Origin: Chloroflexota bacterium
GTDB lineage: Bacteria > Chloroflexota > Anaerolineae > Anaerolineales > Anaerolineaceae
Assembly (NCBI GenBank): GCA_029561345.1
Contig: JAKQJC010000020.1
Span: forward strand, 123,867 to 187,866
Direction of reading: 5' to 3'
DNA length: 64,000 nt
The notes below the pieces were generated by a model. The model was given only the letters and a program-made list of their open reading frames with translations, was not told where the DNA came from and ran no database searches. The position numbers and the translations under genes are program-made. Shown in pieces: positions 17,101 to 24,794 of the stretch; the stretch's first letter is position 1, and each line of letters begins with the position of its first letter.

Positions 17101-17496
17101 CGAAAAACGGAATGGATCATCCAGCCTGAGATGACCATGATGGCGGATCCGGTGCTGATGCGCAATGTGGCCGCCAACCTGCTCGAAAACGCCTGGAAAT
17201 TCACCGCTCGCCACCCCACCGCGCGCATTGAAGTGGGGCAGCTTCGCTCACAGGAAGGGCAGCCGGTCTATTTTGTGCGCGACGACGGCGCCGGTTTTGA
17301 GATGGCCTACGCGGCCAAGCTCTTTCATTCTTTTCAGCGCCTGCACACACCTGATCAATTTGAAGGCACTGGCATTGGCCTGGCCGTGGTGAACCGCATC
17401 ATCACGCGGCACCACGGCCGCATCTGGGTGGAAGCGGTACCCGAAAAGGGCGCCACTTTCTATTTCACCCTCTCATCTGAAAACACCACGGCCTGA
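14137..17496 (+). CDS. Six-PAS cytoplasmic sensor histidine kinase
   Basis: This 1119-residue protein has no membrane segment. After about 130 N-terminal residues come six tandem PAS domains of 121-127 residues, each opening with LRESEQRF or LRESEERY. A short coiled coil and a HisKA domain follow (phosphoacceptor His904 in SYSISHDLRAP), then an HATPase with N-box NLLENAWKF and G-boxes DDGAGF and GTGIGLAV. I choose TTG at 14137 because GGAGG lies eight bases before it; the ATG at 14089 would add 16 residues. No response regulator is adjacent, so it is an orphan kinase. Its 3' end overlaps the convergent MFS gene by 37 bases. Confidence 0.88.
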   Translation: MPKSTFSESASWRALLDQSSDIYFRFKVPSTAIEDATQAAVRRLGYPLPTLLTMTLEDLLDPAALPVLNSLLNRPPQDTPLPGITFDTSLLCADGSSLPAALSLSFAHLEDGSHGLAVARASMRLRPEDEALRESEQRFRILFDLPMVGACITAVDGHFMAVNDRFCEIVGYTRDELLKMTWNEITPTAILVDEMKVYTRIIQGDMNGHNLEKQYCHKNGSLVDVHITAMAMPDAQGMPLYFISLVQDITQRKQAEKRLRESEERYRLLINHAAFPVVVTSLVDGKALFANQCAAEFWKMPVEELVGRILTPHWVNPDDRTAFQARLLKDRQVTNYEAEIFGVDGVPRWALFSATMIEFNGQQAIVTFFNDISDRRLVEMALRESEERYRLLINNAVFPIVVSSKDEGIVLFINKCAADFIGLPVEEIIGKSAAGSWVNQAARADFLTRLMQNGQVINYEVEIMNAGGASRWTILSANLIDYQGQQAIFTVFNDITERRQTELALRESEQRFRLLFELESDPIMLVDVDTLQYLDINQRMVDVYGYTRDEILKLRVTDLSAEPEMTEQQVRSRDGLVHVPLRYHRKKDGTVFPVEINARYLMLNGRRTLLASIRDITGRVKTEQALRESEERYRLLVDNAEFPVVVTSLLDGRVLFINERAAIFFGVPAEQAVNVAAVDYWDNKEDRARFSATLKQEGRVTEFEAALKNTRGEQRWAMISANIIEFMGQPASFSVFTDITERRNAEQALRESEQRFQMFFDIASDAIVLIDVATSKNVEVNQRMVDLYGYTREELLCRTAMDLSAEPEDTQHQIETRDGLVNIPVRYHRKKDGTVFPVEINARFLEMNHRRMLLCSIRDITPHLQAQEAIQQLNASLEQRVTERTAELQAALRELESFSYSISHDLRAPLRSMSGFSRILMEDYAGSLDAEGKNYLQRIQNASTHMADLIDGLLNLARISQSEIHLQPVDFSVMCRELAADIQASAPERKTEWIIQPEMTMMADPVLMRNVAANLLENAWKFTARHPTARIEVGQLRSQEGQPVYFVRDDGAGFEMAYAAKLFHSFQRLHTPDQFEGTGIGLAVVNRIITRHHGRIWVEAVPEKGATFYFTLSSENTTA
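14530..16740 (+). repeat. Tandem PAS-coding repeats
   Basis: Units begin at 14530, 14911, 15280, 15649, 16012 and 16381, spaced 381, 369, 369, 363 and 369 bases. Units 2, 3 and 5 resemble each other (NAxFPVVVTS type). Units 4 and 6 resemble each other (NQRMVD, DLSAEPE and RYHRKKDGTVFPVEINAR types). The pattern implies duplication of a two-PAS block. Confidence 0.85.
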
Positions 17497-18824
17497 CCGG
17501 CTTCTTCAGGCAGCGCAGGGAGAGGGCTTTCCTGGGCTGGCGCATCCAGCCGGCGGATGGCAGGCGAAAGCAGCCCGGTCAGGCCGGTCAACCCACCCAG
17601 CAGGCTGGTCAGCAGGAACATGGCGGCCATGCCGGCGCCTGGCCCTGAGCCAATCAGCCAGGTCAGCATTCCCGGTCCCTGGAACAGCGGCTCAAAGAGC
17701 CGGTCAGCCAGCAGCCCGCCCAGCAAATAACCGGCCGGCTGTGAGCTGATCTGCACCATTTCGCGGGTCGAAAACACCCGCCCCTGCACATCCGGCGGCA
17801 CCTGTTCCTGCCACAGCGCATAGTAGGGGCTGACAATGAAGGGGATGGTCAATTCGGAGACAAACCCCGCCAGCGACCAGCCCCAAACCGAGCGGCTGAC
17901 TGCGGTCATGAAGTCGCAGATCAGAAAAGACAGCAGGGTGCTCCACAGGAAAATGCGGGTTTTTCGCCAGGGGGCGCGCCTCAGGCTGATGAACAGGCCG
18001 CCGCAGATTCCACCCAGCCCCATCACCGTGCGCACCACACCCAGCGTCACCTCATCGCCGCCGGTGCGCGCCAGAATCATAGGCGAAAGCACGGCAAAAT
18101 AAGTCAGCGTGCCGAACAGGTTGATGTTGAAATAGGTGATCAAGATGCCGCGCAAGCCAGGCCGGTTAAAGATGTAACCAAAGCCGAAGCGCAGTTCGTG
18201 CCAGAAGTTTCCCTGTGCCTGCTGGCCGGTCTGAGTGCGCTGCGGAGCCGGAATGCGCACCAGCGCCAGGCCGCCCAGAGCCAGGCCCATGGTCATCATG
18301 TCCACCGTCATCACGCTGTTCAACCCGCCCGCCTGCATCAGCAGCCCCGAAAAAGCCGGTGCCAGCACGCGCGCTGCCGATTTTCCCAGCCCCAGCAGGC
18401 CGTTGGAACGGGTGTATTCTTCTTTGGGCACCAGCAAACTGATGGCAGCCGAGAAGGCCGGTTCCTGAAAAGCCTCAAAGGCTCCGGCCAGCCCTTCGGC
18501 CAGGTAGAGGTGCCACAATTCAAGCCGGTCGCTCAAATTGAGCAGCAGCAGCATCCCCGTCATGACTCCGGCGCCCAGGTCTGCCAGAAACATCACTTTG
18601 CGGCGGTCCCAGCGGTCCACCAGCACCCCCGCGAACGGACTGACCACCACAAAGGTGATGCAGGCAAAAAAGCCCAGCAGGGCCAGGGCGGTGGCCGAGC
18701 CTTCAACCTGGTAAGCCCAGATCATCACAGCAAAGCGGGTGAGGCCGGTGCCCAGCAGGGAAACAGCCTGCCCGGCCCAGAGAATATTAAAAGCGTTTTT
18801 GCCTGTTGTACCAAAAGATTTCAT
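17460..18824 (-). CDS. MFS efflux pump of the macrolide-efflux (Mef) type
   Basis: This 454-residue protein has about twelve membrane helices. Landmarks matching Mef-type pumps are FNILWAGQAVSLLGTGL at the N-terminus, motif A as GVLVDRWDRRKVMFLADL, LLVPKEEYTRSNGL, and QGRVFSTREMVQ in the C-terminal half. Mef proteins export macrolides; other members have unknown drugs, so the substrate is inferred only at class level. The ATG at 18824 has AGGAGC upstream; an in-frame upstream extension would run through a terminator. An intrinsic terminator and a 28-codon leader ORF sit between its promoter and the start, the arrangement of drug-inducible attenuation. The 3' end overlaps the convergent kinase gene. 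Confidence 0.82.
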   Translation of the reverse strand: MKSFGTTGKNAFNILWAGQAVSLLGTGLTRFAVMIWAYQVEGSATALALLGFFACITFVVVSPFAGVLVDRWDRRKVMFLADLGAGVMTGMLLLLNLSDRLELWHLYLAEGLAGAFEAFQEPAFSAAISLLVPKEEYTRSNGLLGLGKSAARVLAPAFSGLLMQAGGLNSVMTVDMMTMGLALGGLALVRIPAPQRTQTGQQAQGNFWHELRFGFGYIFNRPGLRGILITYFNINLFGTLTYFAVLSPMILARTGGDEVTLGVVRTVMGLGGICGGLFISLRRAPWRKTRIFLWSTLLSFLICDFMTAVSRSVWGWSLAGFVSELTIPFIVSPYYALWQEQVPPDVQGRVFSTREMVQISSQPAGYLLGGLLADRLFEPLFQGPGMLTWLIGSGPGAGMAAMFLLTSLLGGLTGLTGLLSPAIRRLDAPAQESPLPALPEEAGQAVVFSDERVK

Positions 18825-18840
18825 ACTTGCTCCTGAAAAT

Positions 18841-18870
18841 AAAAAAACCGCGGGCTGAACGCGCCGCGGC
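18841..18870 (-). terminator. Intrinsic terminator in the 5' leader of the MFS pump (attenuator candidate)
   Basis: On the minus strand GCCGCGG and CCGCGGT form a 7-bp stem (18847-18853 with 18864-18870), followed directly by seven Us. It lies 17 bases upstream of the pump ATG and after the leader ORF, so unconditional transcription would stop before the pump gene. The right arm can pair instead with bases 18938-18945 in the leader ORF (8 bp with one G-U), a possible antiterminator. Confidence 0.75.
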
Positions 18871-18899
18871 AAGGCTTTGAAAGAGAATTCCAGCCGGAT

Positions 18900-18986
18900 T
18901 TAAACCGGCAAGCTGCAGGCGCGCGAATAGACACCCCGCCCGCAGACGCTCATGTTAATCACCAGAGAAATCGGAAAATTCATCAT
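18900..18986 (-). CDS. Leader peptide of the MFS pump
   Basis: A 28-codon ORF starts at the ATG pair 18981-18986 and ends with TAA at 18900-18902, upstream of the attenuator hairpin. It begins MMNFPISLVINMSV; the S-L-V-I-N core recalls the S-I-F-V-I-S stalling region of the ErmC leader, by eye only. Its start lies about seven bases after the -10 box, so the message would be leaderless or nearly so. It probably acts in cis, with drug-stalled ribosomes releasing the terminator. The peptide itself need not have a function. Confidence 0.6.
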   Translation of the reverse strand: MMNFPISLVINMSVCGRGVYSRACSLPV

Positions 18987-18992
18987 GCGCCC

Positions 18993-19021
18993 AGTATAAC
19001 GGCAATGGCGCAATTTGGCAA
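18993..19021 (-). promoter_or_regulatory. Promoter of the leader and MFS pump
   Basis: On the minus strand TTGCCA (19016-19021) and TATACT (18993-18998) are 17 bases apart. The predicted start coincides with the leader ORF start, leaving almost no 5' untranslated region. Confidence 0.75.
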
Positions 19022-19034
19022 TAGTTTGGCCCTG

Positions 19035-19063
19035 TTGTAAAATCTGCATTTCAGACCTACAAT
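19035..19063 (+). promoter_or_regulatory. Promoter of the exported-protein pair
   Basis: TTGTAA at 19035-19040 and TACAAT at 19058-19063 have a 17-base spacer. It is divergent from the pump promoter only 14 bases away, so the two may compete or share regulators. Confidence 0.65.
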
Positions 19064-19101
19064 CTATATAACATCCACGAACCGTACATAGGAGACATAT
19101 C

Positions 19102-19821
19102 ATGCGCAAGCTTATTCCGGTCCTCATAAACACCGGTCTGATTCTGGGTCTGATCATGCTGCTGGCATCGGTCCCGGCCTCTGCCGAAACCATGTCACCC
19201 CCCAGCGAAGAAGGCGCCAATCCGGCTCACATTACTGGCGCCTCAGTATTTTACCTTCAGGAACCTCAACCAGCCGCAGAGGCTTCCCCGGCATCTTCTG
19301 AGGGCAGCCTGGTTCCGCTTCCTTCCGAGCCTGAAAGAAAACCGGCCCCTGATGAAAACCCGCCTCTTGAAGATCCCGCGCTGGTCTCACCCTATTCATA
19401 TTACACCGTTTCCGGCACCACCCTGCGCGGCCGGGACAATCTATCCACCCTTGTCTACGCTGGAAGCGGCTGCAGTTATGCCATCAGCACGGCCACCGAT
19501 CAAGTTTTTAACACCCCGCTGCAGCTTCCCGATGGCGCCACCATCAAATATCTGCGCCTCTATTTCTACGATAATGATCCGAACGCGCAGCTCATGGGCT
19601 ATTTAACCTACTACCAGCCAGGGTTGAATGTGTATGATTATATTTACCTGGCAACAGGCGTAACCGCAACCGGCGGCCTGGGCTATATGGACAGTCCGGA
19701 GGTCACCCTGACGGTGGACAATTCCGCTTATGCGTACGCATTAATCGTCCGGGCTGGCGCGAGCGGAGTCAAAATTAAGTTTTGCGGCATGCGGGTGGCC
19801 TATCTTCCTCCCCGGCCCTAG
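19102..19821 (+). CDS. Exported protein, paralog 1
   Basis: This 239-residue protein has a signal peptide (MRKLIPVLIN, a hydrophobic core, then ASVPASAET, cleavage likely after ASA). A disordered Pro/Glu/Ser-rich linker runs to about residue 95. A beta-rich domain follows with YTVSGTTLRGRDN, YAGSGCSYAIS, LQLPDGATIKYLRLYFYDN and FCGMRVAY. Two cysteines in that domain (GCSY and KFCGM) could form a disulfide. The same domain occurs in the next gene, 27 bases on, so they are a tandem duplicate pair. AGGAG precedes the start. I do not recognise the family; it is probably a secreted or surface beta-sandwich. Confidence 0.72.
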   Translation: MRKLIPVLINTGLILGLIMLLASVPASAETMSPPSEEGANPAHITGASVFYLQEPQPAAEASPASSEGSLVPLPSEPERKPAPDENPPLEDPALVSPYSYYTVSGTTLRGRDNLSTLVYAGSGCSYAISTATDQVFNTPLQLPDGATIKYLRLYFYDNDPNAQLMGYLTYYQPGLNVYDYIYLATGVTATGGLGYMDSPEVTLTVDNSAYAYALIVRAGASGVKIKFCGMRVAYLPPRP

Positions 19822-19848
19822 CAGCGCATTCAGATAGAAAGATCATTC

Positions 19849-20454
19849 ATGAAAAAAAGCCTCATCCACCGCCTTCTGGCGCCTGCCCTGTCTCTGGTTT
19901 TGCTGGCCCTGCTGGCCGTCCCGGCTCTGGCGCAGCCATCCCCCGATCCTTCCGGGGGCGGCGGCGCGCCTGACGACCGGCGCGGTTTATCCTACGTGAT
20001 GATTTCCGGCGCCACCCTGCAGCCGCGCCAGGAAAGCGCGAAAAAAGTATACCTCTCAGCCGGCTGCGCCTATCTGGATGCGACCAGCGAAACCACGGTG
20101 CTGAATGATGAACTGCACCTGCCTGAGGGTTCCGTCATCAAATTTCTGCGCGTTTATTATTTTGATAACGTGGCCACGGCATCCATTTTCGCATCCATCA
20201 CCACCTACGAACCCACACTGGCGGCCATTGACCTGACCTACGTCGAATCGGCCAGCGCCAGTGTAGGCTTTGGGTACAACATCAGCCCAGAAATCACCGC
20301 CACGGTCCAGAATGGCGATAATGCCTATACCGTGCTGGCCTGGCCGCAACATCCAGTGATGAATCTGAGGATTTGCGGCGTGCGGGTGGCCTATTACCCC
20401 CCGCCCAAAGTATTTCTGCCGGAAGTTTTGAAAAACCTGACCGGCACGCCCTGA
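19849..20454 (+). CDS. Exported protein, paralog 2
   Basis: This 201-residue protein has a signal peptide (MKKSLIHRLLAPALSL, ending in PALAQ), a short Pro/Gly linker and the same domain as its neighbour. Matching landmarks are YVMISGATLQPRQ, LSAGCAYLDA, LHLPEGSVIKFLRVYYFDN and ICGVRVAYYPP. The paired cysteines are conserved between the two. The C-terminus ends with KVFLPEVLKN, recalling the FLP motifs seen at the ends of exported Anaerolineae proteins. The linker is much shorter than in paralog 1. The function is unknown. Confidence 0.72.
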   Translation: MKKSLIHRLLAPALSLVLLALLAVPALAQPSPDPSGGGGAPDDRRGLSYVMISGATLQPRQESAKKVYLSAGCAYLDATSETTVLNDELHLPEGSVIKFLRVYYFDNVATASIFASITTYEPTLAAIDLTYVESASASVGFGYNISPEITATVQNGDNAYTVLAWPQHPVMNLRICGVRVAYYPPPKVFLPEVLKNLTGTP

Positions 20455-20512
20455 CCTGGCCAGGTTGACCCCCAAAGCAGACTGTCACACACTGGCAGCC
20501 TGCTTTGTTGAT

Positions 20513-20541
20513 TTGACAATCTCCGTCAAAATCGCTACACT
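20513..20541 (+). promoter_or_regulatory. Promoter of the GH31 gene
   Basis: A consensus TTGACA at 20513-20518 and TACACT at 20536-20541 are spaced by 17 bases. GGAGG at 20558-20562 then precedes the ATG at 20570, so expression signals are intact even though the gene is frameshifted. Confidence 0.7.
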
Positions 20542-20569
20542 CACATTATTCTGATCTGGAGGTTTAAAC

Positions 20570-22554
20570 ATGCTCCCTTTTCAACGTAAAGGCAACCACC
20601 TGCTGCTGCGCAGCGGTTATGAAACCCTGTTGATCGAGCCGTGGGGCAAGGATGGGGTGCGGGTGCGCGCCACCCAGCAGGCCGATGTGGTTGAGCGGCC
20701 CGGGGCGCTGCTCTGCGAGCCGCCGGGTGCCGATCCCCGCTGGGAAGTGGACCGGGAGGGGGCTGTTCTCACCAACGGACGGGTGCGGGTGGAACTTTCA
20801 GCCGCCGGCCGCCTGCGCTTTTTCAATGCCCAGAGCGGCGCCCTGCTGCTGGAAGAACCCGAACGCTATTTCTGGTCTTACCCGGCGCGCGCCTTCACCG
20901 CTCGCCCGGGCTCTGACCTTTACCAGATTGAGGCCAGTTTTTCCGCCCAGCCGGGCGAAGCCTTCTTTGGCCTGGGCCAGCACCATCACGGCCGCCTGAA
21001 CCAGAAAGGCTGCGTCATCCGCCTGCAGCAAACCAACACCGAAATTGCCATTCCCTTCGTCATGTCCAGCCGCGGCTACGGCTTTTTGTGGAACAACCCC
21101 TCCCTGGGGCGGGTGGAATTGGCCGAAAATGCCACCCGCTGGATTTCAGAGGGCAGCCGCCAGGTGGATTATTATCTCACCGCTGGCACACCGGCTGAAA
21201 TTCTCTCCGCCTACACCCTGACCACCGGCCGCCCGCCCCTGCTGCCCGGCTGGGCGCTGGGTTTCTGGCAATCGAAGCTGCGCTACCGCGATCAGGCCGA
21301 GGTGCTGGCGGTGGCCCGCGAATATCAAAAACGCGGCCTGCCCCTGAGCGTTCTGGTGATTGATTATTTCCATTGGACGATGATGGGCGACTGGAAATTT
21401 GACCCTCAGCAGTGGCCCGACCCGGCCGGCATGGTGCGCGAACTGCGCCAGATGGGGTGGAAGTGATGGTTTCGGTGTGGGGGGCGGTCAACCCCCTCTC
21501 GGAAAACTTTGCCGAGATGAACCAGCGCGGCCTGCTGGTGCGTGCTGACCGCAATATCAACGTGTTCCATTCGCTGACCGACCGCTACCCTGACGGCCCC
21601 ACCTATCTGCATTATTACGATGCCACCAACCCCGAAGCGCGACGTTACCTGTGGGAAAAGATCAAAGCAGGCTACCACGACCTGGGGGTGCGCGGGTACT
21701 GGCTCGACGCCGATGAACCCGAAATCACCCCGGTCACCCACGATAACCTGCGCTACCACCTGGGCAGCGCCCTCGAGGTGGGCTGCATCTATCCTCTGCT
21801 GCACCAGCAGGGCTTCTATGAGGGCGATCCGGCATCGGTCACCCTTTCGCGTTCAGCCTGGGCCGGCAGCCAGCGCACGGGCGCCGTCATCTGGTCCGGC
21901 GACATCCCCTCCACCTTCGATTTTCTCTCGCGCTCGGTGCGCGCCGGCCTCAGCATGTCTGCCAGCGGCATCCCCTGGTGGACCACCGACATCGGCGGCT
22001 TCCTCTTTGGCGACACGCGCAGCGACACCTTCCGCGAGCTGATTGTGCGCTGGTTCCAGTACGGGGTGTTCTGCCCGGTGTTCCGCGTCCACGGCCTGCG
22101 CGAGCCGCAGGACCTCAGCATTCCCGGGGCGGGCATCAGCGGCGCGCCCAACGAGGTCTGGTCGTTCGGCGAGACCGCCACGCCCATCCTCAGCCACCTG
22201 CTGCATCTGCGCCAGGGACTGCGCCCCTACCTGGATACACTCAACCAGGCCGCCCACGAAACCGGCCTGCCGCCCATGCGCCCGCTGTGGATGGCCTTCC
22301 CGGGCGACCCGGCTGCCTGGACGGTGGAAGATGCCTTCCTGCTCGGGCCTGACCTGCTGGCCGCGCCCATCACGGCTGAAGGGCAGCGCTCACGCGCGGT
22401 GTACCTGCCAGCCGGAGCTGATTGGATGGATGCCTGGACGGGGGCGGTCTTTTCAGGCGGGCAAACCATTCAATGCCCTGCGCCGCTGGAGCATATTCCG
22501 GTTTTCTGGCGCACAGGCAGCCCCTTTGCCCGGCGCTTTGACCAGATCCCGTAA
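20570..22554 (+). pseudogene. GH31 family alpha-glycosidase broken by a single-base frameshift
   Basis: Two overlapping frames together make a complete GH31 alpha-glucosidase/alpha-xylosidase of about 661 residues. The first half (20570-21466) carries the N-terminal beta-sandwich and the start of the barrel (LPGWALGFWQSKLRYRD). The second half carries the catalytic nucleophile Asp in YWLDADEPE (codon 21706), the acid/base Asp in WSGDIPS (codon 21901) and DIGGF. The break lies at the G-run 21454-21457: ATGGGGTGG is read where ATGGGGGTGG would continue as MGVEVMVSVWG. The stop follows two codons later. It may be a real mutation, phase variation or a sequencing error in a homopolymer. It acts on terminal alpha-linked sugars, without a signal peptide. 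Confidence 0.85.
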
Positions 22555-22558
22555 AATG

Positions 22559-22594
22559 CATCCGGCCCCGCAAAGTTGCTTGCGGGGCCGGATG
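22559..22594. terminator. Bidirectional hairpin between convergent GH31 and SDR genes
   Basis: CATCCGGCCCCGCAA at 22559-22573 pairs with TTGCGGGGCCGGATG at 22580-22594, a 15-bp perfect stem with a 6-base loop. No T-run follows on either side, but the position between two stops fits a shared terminator. Confidence 0.65.
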
Positions 22595-22609
22595 ATGCGG
22601 TCATCGTCT

Positions 22610-23521
22610 TTACAGGATCGGTTTGCTGCCCGACAGGGCATTCAGCGCCCTGAACATGGCGCTGCTGAGGCCAGCCTGGCCGATCAGAGCCATGGCCTTG
22701 TTGATAATGCCGGGCACGCAGACCACATCCCCCACGGCCAGGGCGTGCAGCGAAGCTTCCACCACCTCATCCGGTTCCATCCACACCACCGCCGGCAGGC
22801 GCTCCATGATGCCGCTTTCCTTGTAGAAAGGAATGTCATGGAAACCGGTGTGGGTCAGGCCGGGGCAAAGCGCCTGCACACTCACTCCGGTGCCGGCCAG
22901 TTCCTGGGCCAGCGACTCGGAGAAGATTTTCAGATATCCCTTGGTGGCGCAGTAGGTGGCATCGCCGCCCTTGGGCAGGAACGCTGAAATGGATGATAAA
23001 TTGATGATGGCGCCGTGGCCGCGGGCAATCATGCCCGGTAAAACGGCGCGGCTCAGGCGCACGCTGGCCTCATCGTGACAGGTGATCATGGCGGTGATTT
23101 CCGGCACACTCAGGTGCAGCAGGGTGCCTGGCAAATTATAGCCGGCATTGTTCACCAAAAAATCCACCCGCACGCTTTCATTGATCGTTTTTTCCACGGC
23201 TTCAATGCCCTCAGGGGTGGAAAGATCTGCCGTAAGAATGCGCACCTGAATGCCGTAGCCGCGGCGGCAGTGTTCGGCCAGGGCATGCAGTTTTTCCAGC
23301 CGGCGCGCCACCAGAATCAGGTCATAACCCATGTGGGCGAGCCGCAGGGCATAAGCCTCGCCAATACCGCTGGAAGCGCCGGTCACCAGGGCCACCCGGC
23401 GCGGCGCCGAACGCACAGCCAGATCCCAACGGCGGGCGCGCTGCTGGCGCTTCCAGCGGATGACAGCGCTCAGAGCCAGGGCTGAAAGGCCCAGGCCCAC
23501 CCAAAAACGCTTTTGCTCCAT
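22610..23521 (-). CDS. Membrane-anchored short-chain dehydrogenase/reductase
   Basis: This 303-residue SDR has an N-terminal hydrophobic helix (FWVGLGLSALALSAVIRW) that should anchor it, then a Rossmann domain. The cofactor motif is TGASSGIG, NNAG is present, and the active site is Ser in NLSSIS with Tyr-x3-Lys in YCATK, so it is catalytically complete. The layout and length resemble 17-beta-hydroxysteroid or ketoacyl-type SDRs (DltE-like), acting on lipid substrates. The ATG at 23521 is chosen because AGGAGG lies just upstream; the open frame extends 49 codons further without a site. It is monocistronic. Confidence 0.87.
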   Translation of the reverse strand: MEQKRFWVGLGLSALALSAVIRWKRQQRARRWDLAVRSAPRRVALVTGASSGIGEAYALRLAHMGYDLILVARRLEKLHALAEHCRRGYGIQVRILTADLSTPEGIEAVEKTINESVRVDFLVNNAGYNLPGTLLHLSVPEITAMITCHDEASVRLSRAVLPGMIARGHGAIINLSSISAFLPKGGDATYCATKGYLKIFSESLAQELAGTGVSVQALCPGLTHTGFHDIPFYKESGIMERLPAVVWMEPDEVVEASLHALAVGDVVCVPGIINKAMALIGQAGLSSAMFRALNALSGSKPIL

Positions 23522-23804
23522 CGAGAAACCTCCTCTCAGGGGAATGGAACAGAAAAATGAATAATTCCCTGCCTTTATTTTACACGATTTTTGCCAATGA
23601 TGCCGGAACGCTCCCAAGAAACGCCTTTCGCTGCCCCCGTGCTTTCCCTGGGACAGGCGGTTGTTCACCTGTCACCCTTTACGGAAATGGGTCCTCATTA
23701 AGCAGATTTAGCAGGACAGGTTGAAATGCGGCATTGTCAAACTGCCCCGCCAGCAGTGTTTACCTGACAGATTGGGCCGTTATATATTTTATTGATCATT
23801 TCTT
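23522..23804. other. Intergenic region between divergent SDR and MarR genes
   Basis: These 283 bases hold no gene I can support. They contain the SDR ribosome site at their left end (AGGAGG) and AT-rich stretches that may hold the SDR promoter; no clear -35/-10 pair was found for it. The MarR promoter starts just to the right. Confidence 0.6.
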
Positions 23805-23834
23805 TTGGATCTGCAAGCATTCATGGTATATACT
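23805..23834 (+). promoter_or_regulatory. Promoter and possible operator of the MarR operon
   Basis: TTGGAT at 23805-23810 and TATACT at 23829-23834 are 18 bases apart. The palindrome GTATATAC at 23826-23833 overlaps the -10 box, a likely site for autorepression by the MarR protein. Start of transcription would be near 23841, close to the ribosome site GGAGG, giving a very short leader. Confidence 0.6.
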
Positions 23835-23851
23835 ATAAGTGGAGGAAAATT

Positions 23852-24301
23852 ATGACAGATCAATCATGTTCAAAATCACTTCTGAATTGGACCACGACTT
23901 TTCTACGAATCTCCATGCATAATGTCAGCCGTGCAGCCCGTTCATCCGGGTTATCCATGCTGCAATTGAATGTCCTGATGCACCTCTATTACAATGGTGA
24001 ACACGAAATCATGGATTTTACAGACATGCTGCAAATATCCCCGGCTGGCGCCAGCCAGATGGTGGAGCGCATGGTCCAGATTGGCTGGGTGACGCGGGAT
24101 GTTTCGCCGGTTGACCACCGCGTGCGGCTGGTCAATCTCACTCCAGTCGGCCGCGAAATTGTGGAAAATATCATCTCAAAACTAGAGGAATGGCTTCAGG
24201 TTCTGAACGATCATATGACCGCAGAGGAACGCCAGGAAACGCAGCATGTTCTCAACCGCCTGACAGAACTGGCGACCGTTACAGAACACAATACCGTCTG
24301 A
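23852..24301 (+). CDS. MarR-family transcriptional regulator
   Basis: This 149-residue protein has the MarR winged helix. LSMLQLNVLMHLYY, then MDFTDMLQISPAGASQMVERMVQIGWVTRD contains the recognition helix, and HRVRLVNLTPVGREI is the wing. The start at 23852 has GGAGG eight bases upstream; an earlier in-frame ATG at 23792 is upstream of the promoter. A cysteine at residue 6 is the only one near the N-terminus and could be redox-sensing as in OhrR, though its position is not the same. The OsmC-like gene follows 54 bases later, recalling ohrR-ohr pairs. Confidence 0.85.
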   Translation: MTDQSCSKSLLNWTTTFLRISMHNVSRAARSSGLSMLQLNVLMHLYYNGEHEIMDFTDMLQISPAGASQMVERMVQIGWVTRDVSPVDHRVRLVNLTPVGREIVENIISKLEEWLQVLNDHMTAEERQETQHVLNRLTELATVTEHNTV

Positions 24302-24355
24302 CGTCGGGGTTTTCCGCCGCCGCCTGGCATCAATCCTGAAGGGATGGAGAGGAAA

Positions 24356-24781
24356 ATGGGTAATTTTTCCAATCATATCCGCTGGAAGGGAGAACAGCGC
24401 GCCCGCCTGGTGACCGGCAGCGGCGTGGAAGTGAATTTTGATTCCCAGCAGGCCTCTTTGCTTTCTTCAGAAGATGCGTTTATGGCGGCGGTGAACACCT
24501 CGTTCCTCAGCGCCTTTCTTTGGGCCGCCAACCGGCTGCATTTGCGCCTGATTTTATATGAATGCCAGGCAGAAGCCATCGTGCAGGAAGATCTTGAACG
24601 GGTGGAATGGTTCAGCGAGATCCACCTCTTTCCCACCATCCGGGTGGCCGCTGGCGGCGAAACACATGATGTGGTGGTCGAGCACACCCAGCGCGCCCTC
24701 CAGGCCGCCCACAAATTCAGCCTGATCGCCAATTCCATCAAGGCCACCCTGGTGGTTGAACCGCGCATTGAAGTCTTTTAA
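24356..24781 (+). CDS. OsmC-like protein lacking both catalytic cysteines
   Basis: This 141-residue protein has the OsmC/Ohr fold pattern. The segment SSEDAFMAAVNTSFLSAFL lies where family members have the peroxidatic cysteine (ASCF), here Ser49. The segment AAHKFSLIANSIK lies where they have C-F-I-A-N-S, here Ser122. Both peroxide-reducing cysteines are therefore serine, so hydroperoxide reduction is unlikely. The one cysteine (Cys70) is elsewhere. It may bind organic ligands or serve as a partner protein. GGAGAGG precedes the ATG at 24356; another ATG four codons earlier is possible. It lies between a MarR regulator and a diguanylate cyclase. Confidence 0.72.
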   Translation: MGNFSNHIRWKGEQRARLVTGSGVEVNFDSQQASLLSSEDAFMAAVNTSFLSAFLWAANRLHLRLILYECQAEAIVQEDLERVEWFSEIHLFPTIRVAAGGETHDVVVEHTQRALQAAHKFSLIANSIKATLVVEPRIEVF

Positions 24782-24794
24782 TCCGCAGACCCCA

